From assembly GCA_964602415.1 (NCBI GenBank), contig CAZRQL010000034.1, positions 1 through 30,562 on the forward strand: a DNA stretch of 30,562 bases, given 5' to 3'. The stretch comes from CAZRQL01 sp964602415. GTDB lineage: Bacteria; Bacteroidota; Bacteroidia; Cytophagales; Flammeovirgaceae. The notes beneath the pieces were generated by a model. That model was not told the DNA's origin, ran no database searches, and saw nothing but the letters and a program-made list of their open reading frames with translations. How positions within the stretch are numbered: the stretch's first letter is position 1; each line of letters opens with the position of its first letter. Below, piece after piece: positions 24,952 to 30,562 of the stretch. The translations under genes were made by a program, and so were the position numbers.

Positions 24952-27027
24952 CTAAAATCGAATTTGAATCTGAGGTAACACCCGTGTGAAATTTTCTGTC
25001 GGTCTTTTACATAACTTATTTATACACAAATAGATAATTGTTTTATCTTCGACCAATTTATTGTGCAAAAGTTCTAAAGAACCTTCTGTTTCTCCTCCAA
25101 GCAAAACCATATTGGCCGCGAAAATTTCTCGAGAAATTTGGGTATGGATTTTTTTCCAGTCTTTACCGACAATAGCGATTTCATAGAAAGGGAGCACCCG
25201 TATTTGCAATAAATTGAACCAAGTAGAGTAAAGAGACGGGCTTTCGAGAGTGGCTTTGAGCATCTCATTGGACATGGCATGGGAATGAGCCAACCATTTC
25301 TCGTGGTAGAGCATGGTCCCCAGCAAAAAAAGATTTTTGGCCATGACCGAATTGGTTGAGGGCAAGACATTGTCTATCAAATCGATACGACGGCTAAAGA
25401 GAGCCGCATCCAGTTCAGAGGTGTAGTAAAACAGTGGACTCTGCTTTTGCTCAAAATGCTCAAAAACGTACTTAGTCAACTCTTTGGCATCCAAGAGCCA
25501 AGACTCATTGAAATCTGCCTGATACAAAGCGATGAGTGCCTCAATCAAAAAAGCGTAGTCATCCAAAAATCCATTGACCGAGCGTTTTTGTCCTGTTAAG
25601 GTGTGATAAAGCCTTCCGTCCGGCTCACGCATCTCGTTGAGCAAAAACTTGGCGGTTTTCTGGGCAACTTGCAAGTATATCTCTTTACGAGTTGCCATAT
25701 AAGCATCAACAAAACCTTTGATTGCCAAAGCATTCCATGAAGTCAAGATTTTAATGTCTTTGGCAGGGGCTATCCTTTTGCTGCGGATTTCGAGCAAAAT
25801 CTGCCTTTGCGAGGCAAAGTATTGGGGCATACTATCTTCCTCCAATCCTCTGTCTTTAAAGGATTTGGGTAGCTCCCAACTGAGTTGAAGAATATTGTTT
25901 TCGGGTTGCTTGACACCATACAATTGGCAAAAATCGCTTGCTTTATCGCCCAAAATCGCTTCAATTTCAGACTTTTGCCACATGTAATAAGCACCTTCCT
26001 CGCCTTGGGTTTGGGCATCTATCGAGGCATAAAATCCGCCATTTTCTCTTAGAAGCTCATCAAGCAAAAAATTGGCCGTCTCTTCAACGGTTTTGAGGTA
26101 CATGGGCTTTGCGGTGAGTCTGTAAGCGCGGCTATACAGCGACAACAACAGGGCATTGTCGCAGAGCATTTTTTCAAAGTGTGGCACTCTCCAAGCCCTG
26201 TCGGTAGAATAGCGCGAAAATCCTCCACCCAATTGGTCGTAAATGCCGCCTTTGGCCATTCTGTCCAAAGTAAGAGTCAAATATTTTAGGTCGTTGCTGT
26301 CTGCTTTGGCTATACAATAATCCATCCAAGACATCCAATGCCCTGGAAACGGGAACTTTTGCTCTTCGTTATAGCCTCCAAAGATTCTGTCAAAAGAATT
26401 TTTCCACCGGTTGGCGGCCTGTTGCAAAGACGTGGCCGTGAAGTTGATATCGGAGGTTTTTTCGATGACCGCTGTGGTTTGGAGGCCTTTTTTTACGGCT
26501 TGGGCTTGTTTTTCGAGCCTTTGGCGGTCATTTTGGTACAAATCTGCAAGTCTTTCGATGACCACAATCCACTCATCTTTAGGCAAGTAGCTTGTTGCAT
26601 AGATAGGAGTGCCATCGCTGAGGGCTATAATATTGAGTGGCCAACCGACTTGTTCGGTCAGCAAGGATGCCGCCTCAATATAGATTTGGTCAATATCAGG
26701 ACGCTCTTCCCTATCTACCTTAATATTGAGAAAGTTGCGATTCATAATAGAAGCCACAGCCGTATCGGAAAAACTTTCGCGCTCCATGACATGACACCAG
26801 TGGCAAGATGAATAACCAATACTGACAATCAATAGTTTATCTTCTTCTTTGGCAATTTGAAGCCATTTCTCTGACCATGGTTTCCAGTCCACCGGATTGT
26901 AGGCATGAGAGAGCAGATAAGGACTGGACTCATATATTAAATCATTAGATTTCTGCTCTTTACGATTTTTAGTAGTACAACCCAAAGTAAAAAAGACAAA
27001 CAAAAACCAATAAGCTATATTTTTCAT
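24952..27027 (-). CDS. DUF255/YyaL-type thioredoxin-domain lipoprotein
   Basis: A 691-residue protein of the DUF255 (YyaL / spermatogenesis-associated protein 20) family. A lipoprotein signal ends at Cys17 (F-T-L-G-C). The thioredoxin-like domain (about 28-190) has the opening S-S-P-Y-L-L-S-H-A-Y-N-P-V-D-W and the C-x-x-C site C75-H-W-C78 in S-S-C-H-W-C-H-V-M. The remaining 450 residues form an alpha/alpha toroid like N-acylglucosamine 2-epimerases, with the conserved G-G-I-Y-D-Q-L-G-G-G-F-S-R-Y near 255-268 and F-L-D-D-Y-A-F near 483. The substrate is unknown for the family. Length is typical. Most family members are cytoplasmic, so the lipobox is worth noting. No obvious operon partner; the ArsC-like gene upstream ends in its own terminator. 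Confidence 0.92.
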   Translation of the reverse strand: MKNIAYWFLFVFFTLGCTTKNRKEQKSNDLIYESSPYLLSHAYNPVDWKPWSEKWLQIAKEEDKLLIVSIGYSSCHWCHVMERESFSDTAVASIMNRNFLNIKVDREERPDIDQIYIEAASLLTEQVGWPLNIIALSDGTPIYATSYLPKDEWIVVIERLADLYQNDRQRLEKQAQAVKKGLQTTAVIEKTSDINFTATSLQQAANRWKNSFDRIFGGYNEEQKFPFPGHWMSWMDYCIAKADSNDLKYLTLTLDRMAKGGIYDQLGGGFSRYSTDRAWRVPHFEKMLCDNALLLSLYSRAYRLTAKPMYLKTVEETANFLLDELLRENGGFYASIDAQTQGEEGAYYMWQKSEIEAILGDKASDFCQLYGVKQPENNILQLSWELPKSFKDRGLEEDSMPQYFASQRQILLEIRSKRIAPAKDIKILTSWNALAIKGFVDAYMATRKEIYLQVAQKTAKFLLNEMREPDGRLYHTLTGQKRSVNGFLDDYAFLIEALIALYQADFNESWLLDAKELTKYVFEHFEQKQSPLFYYTSELDAALFSRRIDLIDNVLPSTNSVMAKNLFLLGTMLYHEKWLAHSHAMSNEMLKATLESPSLYSTWFNLLQIRVLPFYEIAIVGKDWKKIHTQISREIFAANMVLLGGETEGSLELLHNKLVEDKTIIYLCINKLCKRPTENFTRVLPQIQIRF

Positions 27028-27092
27028 GAAAGTTTTTTACACGTCTAAAGCTAATGACTTGTCTGCAAAAAAACGAGAGTTGTCTTGAAACC

Positions 27093-27126
27093 AAAAAAGC
27101 ATCCCCGTTGTGGGGATGCTTTTTGT
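27093..27126 (-). terminator. Rho-independent terminator of the ArsC-like gene
   Basis: The stem AAAAAGCATCCCC pairs with GGGGATGCTTTTT around a 5-nt loop (27095-27125), 21 nt past the stop codon at 27147. It is almost symmetrical, so it could end transcripts from either side. Confidence 0.85.
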
Positions 27127-27146
27127 GAGATAGTAGATTGAAAAGA

Positions 27147-27830
27147 TTATTTCTTCAATTTCTTTGCGGCGTATTCAAAGGCATACATCATTTCTTGGGC
27201 TATGAGTTTGCAAGTGGCATCGTAACTGGCTGTTTCTGTGGGTTTTTCGTCATCTTTTTTGGGATCGGTGTAGCTGTGCGAAATTCTTTTCTCCGAGCCA
27301 AAGACCACTGGACAGCCCTCATCAGCTTGTGAACAAACCATAATGGCGCAAAATCCATCTTTTGGGTTGAACTCATCGGAATATTTCTTTGAAAACATGG
27401 TCAATGTTTTGGCCTCCGGAGCAAATTTGAGCGTATAGCGGGGATTGTTTTCTTGTCCATCGCTTGTAATATCGAATCCTGCACGCTGCAAGGCAGCAAC
27501 TGCACGAGGATTGAATGCGGTGGCTTCTGTGCCCCCTGAGTAAGTTTCTATCATTTTGACATCCAACCCTTTGTAATGAGCCGCTGCCATTGCCCATGCC
27601 TGTCCAAACTGGCTGCGGCGAGAGTTGTGGGTGCAGATAAAATTGAGTTTGGCAACTTTACCGGCTTTGAGCTTAGTCACAACAAAATCACCGAGTTCTT
27701 CAAGAGTTTTTTTACGCTCTTTTGAAATTTCAGCCTTAGGGAGTGCCTTACAGTATTTGTCCAGGTCGGGCAAAAGTGAGGCAGAATTAATGGTAAATGC
27801 CATTGCAAGAAAAACGATTAAAATTTTCAT
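27147..27830 (-). CDS. Low-molecular-weight PTP / arsenate reductase-like protein with apparent signal peptide
   Basis: A 227-residue protein of the LMW-phosphatase superfamily. The P-loop is C66-T-H-N-S-R-R72 followed by S-Q, as in thioredoxin-coupled ArsC. A second pair, Cys166 and Cys173 in C-S-Q-A-D-E-G-C-P, has the same seven-residue spacing as Cys82/Cys89 of the S. aureus enzyme, so all three redox cysteines of that arsenate-reductase mechanism are present. About 60 residues precede the P-loop, where ArsC has about 10. They begin with M-K-I-L-I-V-F-L-A-M-A-F-T-I-N-S-A-S, which looks like a Sec signal peptide. No arsR, arsB or acr3 gene is nearby. It may be an exported phosphatase or reductase; annotation as plain tyrosine phosphatase is the main alternative. 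Confidence 0.85.
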   Translation of the reverse strand: MKILIVFLAMAFTINSASLLPDLDKYCKALPKAEISKERKKTLEELGDFVVTKLKAGKVAKLNFICTHNSRRSQFGQAWAMAAAHYKGLDVKMIETYSGGTEATAFNPRAVAALQRAGFDITSDGQENNPRYTLKFAPEAKTLTMFSKKYSDEFNPKDGFCAIMVCSQADEGCPVVFGSEKRISHSYTDPKKDDEKPTETASYDATCKLIAQEMMYAFEYAAKKLKK

Positions 27831-28228
27831 ATAAAGTAAATTAACTTTTATTACTTAAAAAAATTAAATTGAATCAACCCCGCTGAGCCTGTATAGGTAC
27901 TCTTCGGAATCTAAATTGAATTGCGGGAAATGGATTTTTACAAAGCGTTTTTTTGGAAGCTACTCTATTGAAAATCATCATTTTTCACTACATCCAAATC
28001 ATCATTTTCAAACTGAGATAAGACTACAAACTATCTTTTTCACTTATCATCAGACAACCTGAATATTTTTTACAAAATACCCTTGCAAATATGAACGCAA
28101 GAAAAGCGAAATATAAACATTTATTGAACTTTTATTCCTCAAAGCACAAAAGGATGAAAAAAATTTGGAAGTAAGAAAGCGAGCAATTACTTTTGCGAAT
28201 AATTTTTAATTAATCTAAATAAAAATAA
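27831..28228. other. Divergent intergenic region
   Basis: This 398-bp AT-rich gap separates the leftward ArsC-like gene from the rightward DUF4856 gene. It holds the promoter at 28164-28195 and a short direct repeat of AAATCATCATTTT (near 27972 and 27997, 25 nt apart). I see no gene, tRNA or clear hairpin in it. Confidence 0.6.
28164..28195 (+). promoter_or_regulatory. Consensus Bacteroidota promoter of the DUF4856-imelysin pair
   Basis: TTTG at 28164-28167, a 20-nt spacer and TACTTTTG at 28188-28195 match TTTG-N19-21-TAnnTTTG exactly. The start would be near 28202, leaving a leader of about 27 nt before the ATG at 28229. I do not see a recognisable Fur box over it. Confidence 0.7.
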
Positions 28229-29326
28229 ATGAAAAATCTATTTTTCTTTTCCTCCCTTCTTTTGGGAACAATCATGTTTGAGTCCTGCAACAGCGATTCG
28301 GACAAAACGCCAACACTTACAGTGCCTGCTACTTATGATGGTTCTGGTTTTCAGAGCAATACCACTTCTGAAAAGGCTATTTTATCCGAACTGAAAACGC
28401 TGGTGGACGAACTGAAAAAAGGCCGAAACGCGGAAAATACCCTTTCTGAGGCTGTACTGTTGGGACTTTATGACGGCAAGACACTCAAAACCCAAACAAG
28501 TTCTTATTACCAGTCTGTGGTAACGGATGCACTAAAATCTGCTGCCTTAGCAAGCGGAAAATCTTATACTCCCTCATCGGAGAGTACAGGTGGAGTGCTA
28601 AACGGCTATCTATTTGACAAAAACGGTTTAGAGCCTGAACAAGTGGTAGAAAAGGGTATGTTTGGGGCAACGTTGGCGAGAACGGCTTTCGCCATCTTAG
28701 ACCAAGAGCCTATCTCGGCTGCCAATGTGGACAGAGCCTTGGCCGCTTTGGGTGGAAATCCAACTTTTCCCAATACCAACACAGCCGCCCCGGGCAGAAC
28801 ACCTGACAGCTATTTGATGACCTACGCCGCCCGCCGTAGCGATACCACTAACAAGCAAAGCCTTTACAATCAACTAAAAACAGCTTTTATCAAAGCGCAA
28901 TCGGCTTCAAAAAATCCCTCAACCTTTGCTGCTCAATATAAAGAAGCCCGTGCGGAAATCAAACTCACAGCAGAAAAAATCAACGCCGCCACGGTAATAA
29001 ACTACTGTTTTTCAGTTATCAATACCATGAGCCAAACCAATCCGACAGATGCACAAAAAGGCAGTGCCTTGCACGCCTTAGGCGAATGTGTGGGCTTTAC
29101 GCATGGCTGGAAAACCATAGCTGGCAAAAAAATAACTGATAATCAAATAGATGAACTTCTTGCCTTAATGAATGCCCCCAACTCTTGCTATCTTTTTGCC
29201 ACTAAGCCTTTTGAAAACCTTCCCAAACTCCAGCAGGCTGTTGACAAACTAAAAGCCATCTACGGCTTCACAGATATTGAGGTGGAATCTTTCAAAAAGA
29301 ATTGGATAAACGAACAAAAGCGATAA
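28229..29326 (+). CDS. DUF4856-family lipoprotein
   Basis: A 365-residue protein with a lipoprotein signal (lipidated Cys20 in M-F-E-S-C-N-S) and a body that fits the DUF4856 family of Bacteroidota: opening T-V-P-A-T-Y-D, a mid part rich in small residues, and the segment E-C-V-G-F-T-H-G-W near residue 290. Family members lie beside imelysin-type proteins and TonB receptors and are assumed to take part in iron or haem handling at the cell surface; no biochemical role is established to my knowledge. The imelysin gene follows after 26 nt, so the two share the promoter upstream. Length is complete and the stop is followed directly by the leader of the next gene. Confidence 0.85.
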   Translation: MKNLFFFSSLLLGTIMFESCNSDSDKTPTLTVPATYDGSGFQSNTTSEKAILSELKTLVDELKKGRNAENTLSEAVLLGLYDGKTLKTQTSSYYQSVVTDALKSAALASGKSYTPSSESTGGVLNGYLFDKNGLEPEQVVEKGMFGATLARTAFAILDQEPISAANVDRALAALGGNPTFPNTNTAAPGRTPDSYLMTYAARRSDTTNKQSLYNQLKTAFIKAQSASKNPSTFAAQYKEARAEIKLTAEKINAATVINYCFSVINTMSQTNPTDAQKGSALHALGECVGFTHGWKTIAGKKITDNQIDELLALMNAPNSCYLFATKPFENLPKLQQAVDKLKAIYGFTDIEVESFKKNWINEQKR

Positions 29327-29352
29327 CATTTACAATAAATTTCTAAGAATTT

Positions 29353-30411
29353 ATGAAAAAAGTAACCCTACTTTCGGTAATTGTGAGTTTGATTTGTGCC
29401 TGTGGTTCTTCAAGCGAAGTAGGCTCAGGTTTTGACAGAAAAACGATGTTGGCCATGTACGCCGATGAGTTTATTATCCCTGCATTTACAGAATTTAACC
29501 AAAAGGCCACCGAACTCAACACCGCCATTCGCAGGCTCAGCTTCCAACCCAATGAGTCCAATCTCAAAAATGCAAAAGCAGCTTGGGTGTCTTGCTACGG
29601 TTCTTGGCAGTTGGCAGGGGGCTTCAATTTCGGCCCTGCCACAGATCAGTTTGGAACGTTGGAGCAAAATATTGGGCTTTACCCCGTTAATGCCGAGAAA
29701 ATAGAAAATTTTATCTCAGCCTCAGATACTTCCCTGCAAAACTTTGACCGAGACTCCAGAGGCCTTTTGGCGGTAGAATATCTTTTGTATTCAAAAGACG
29801 AATCAGCCACCATCGAATCGCTATCCGGCAGTCGGGCAGCCTATTTGCGAAGCATAACGGCAGATGTAGCCAACAGGGTGTCAAAGGTGGCACAGGGTTG
29901 GAACAACTACCGCGAGACTTTTGTAAGTTCTGCCGGTACGGATGGCGGCTCTTCGGCTTCTTTGCTGTACAACAATTTCGTAGGAAACTATGAAGCCATC
30001 AAAAACTTTAAAGTTGGACTGCCTTTGGGCAAGCGACCCGGCCAGCAAAAGTCGGAACCGGAGCGCGTAGAGGCCTATTTTAGTGGTTATTCTACCGAAA
30101 TGATGCGCAAAAACTTTGCCTCGATAGTAGCACTATGGCAAGGCAAAAAAAACACAGGCTGGAAAACATACCTTGAAAATGTAACGGGCGGGGCAGAACT
30201 AATCAATGCCACGCTACTGCAAATCAACGCCACACAAACCGCAATGGATGCTCTGCCTTCGGATGTGGCTTTTGCTGAACTTTGCCGCAAAGGCGACCAA
30301 AGAGCCGAAAACCTGCACACCGAACTGCAAAAGCTGACCCGCTACTTCAAGAGTGATATGTCGTCCCTTTTGGGTATTGCCATCACCTACCAAAGCGGCG
30401 ACGGTGATTAA
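29353..30411 (+). CDS. Imelysin-family (peptidase M75-like) lipoprotein
   Basis: A 352-residue protein with a lipoprotein signal (L-I-C-A-C, Cys17) and an imelysin-like four-helix-repeat domain (about 25-345). Family features are the A-W-V-S-C-Y-G-S-W-Q helix near 76-85, F-G-P-A-T-D near 92-97, N-I-G-L-Y-P-V near 106-112 and R-G-L-L-A-V-E-Y-L-L-Y near 136-146. The G-x-H-x-x-E motif described for some imelysins is not seen here, so proteolysis is doubtful. Members are iron-regulated envelope proteins thought to help iron uptake. It is co-oriented with the DUF4856 gene and closed by the terminator at 30434. Confidence 0.88.
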   Translation: MKKVTLLSVIVSLICACGSSSEVGSGFDRKTMLAMYADEFIIPAFTEFNQKATELNTAIRRLSFQPNESNLKNAKAAWVSCYGSWQLAGGFNFGPATDQFGTLEQNIGLYPVNAEKIENFISASDTSLQNFDRDSRGLLAVEYLLYSKDESATIESLSGSRAAYLRSITADVANRVSKVAQGWNNYRETFVSSAGTDGGSSASLLYNNFVGNYEAIKNFKVGLPLGKRPGQQKSEPERVEAYFSGYSTEMMRKNFASIVALWQGKKNTGWKTYLENVTGGAELINATLLQINATQTAMDALPSDVAFAELCRKGDQRAENLHTELQKLTRYFKSDMSSLLGIAITYQSGDGD

Positions 30412-30433
30412 GTTAGATGACAAGAATTTTTAC

Positions 30434-30469
30434 ACGCCTTCTCAATGCTTTTTGGGAGGGCGTTTTTTT
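30434..30469 (+). terminator. Rho-independent terminator after the imelysin-family gene
   Basis: ACGCCTTCTC pairs with GGGAGGGCGT (10 bp, two G-U pairs) around a 10-nt loop, followed by a run of seven T counting the last base of the stem. It lies 22 nt past the stop codon. Confidence 0.82.
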
Positions 30470-30537
30470 AGCTTGGTATCAATTGTATTTTGATGAGGTG
30501 CTCAAAAAATTATGCGTAAGTTAAAATCGCAATATCA

Positions 30538-30562
30538 ATCGGAAGAGCGTCGTGTAGGGGAA
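30538..30562. other. Illumina TruSeq adapter sequence at contig end (artefact)
   Basis: Twenty-two consecutive bases, 30538-30559, beginning ATCGGAAGAGCG and ending GTGTAGGG, match the reverse complement of the Illumina universal adapter that I remember. The last three bases differ at one position (G for A at 30560). This is untrimmed sequencing adapter and not genomic DNA. Confidence 0.93.

Noticed and set aside
30512..30562. Possible start of a new gene (ATG at 30512, 17 codons to the edge).
   Set aside because: Half of the codons are in adapter sequence (30538 onward), so the frame has no biological support.

Overview
This is a chromosomal contig from a member of the Bacteroidota, most likely a Cytophagales-type free-living bacterium. 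The evidence is the long 654-residue IspG with an inserted domain, several Bacteroidota-type families (DUF4907, DUF4856 with imelysin, a CcmD-family protein, M23 peptidase with bactofilin and AtpZ), A-rich leaders without clear Shine-Dalgarno sites, and promoter elements that fit the Bacteroidota pattern TTTG - about 20 nt - TAnnTTTG. No close species match can be claimed from the sequence alone.

Layout. Bases 1-3942 (+) hold a DUF4907 lipoprotein, a membrane-anchored SpoIIE/PP2C-type phosphatase and ispG. Bases 3943-4477 are non-coding and consist of REP-like palindromic units in a tandem duplication of about 212 bp. Bases 4478-8578 (-) hold a 1366-residue secreted mosaic protein (two lamin-tail domains, a Calx-beta-like domain, DUF3616, a choice-of-anchor-D-like domain). 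An AT-rich gap with a short GC-rich palindromic relic follows. Bases 9100-12150 (+) encode a 1016-residue membrane protein with three TIR domains, the most unusual gene here. It converges on a leftward group: M23 peptidase, bactofilin, AtpZ-like protein and uvrA (16772 down to 12168).

From 16975 rightward come tRNA-Arg(CCG), a CcmD-family protein, argS and a TPR lipoprotein, packed like one transcription unit, then glmS and a hairpin terminator. From 27830 leftward to 21967 lie an ArsC/LMW-PTP-like protein with an apparent signal peptide, a lipoprotein of the DUF255/YyaL thioredoxin family, an OmpA-family protein paired with a secreted protein that has a histone-H1-like lysine tail, and a BtuF-like metal-receptor protein. 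The right end has a DUF4856 lipoprotein and an imelysin-family lipoprotein behind a consensus promoter, typical of an iron-linked cell-surface locus.

Most genes are housekeeping or envelope functions. The strongest candidate for an undescribed system is the triple-TIR protein. It is built from five modules that share one linker repeat. In the first three a TIR domain precedes the linker; in the last two a transmembrane hairpin takes the TIR position. All three TIR domains keep a glutamate at the position of the NADase catalytic residue. The final 25 bases match the Illumina TruSeq adapter almost perfectly, so the right edge is a contig end and not genomic sequence.
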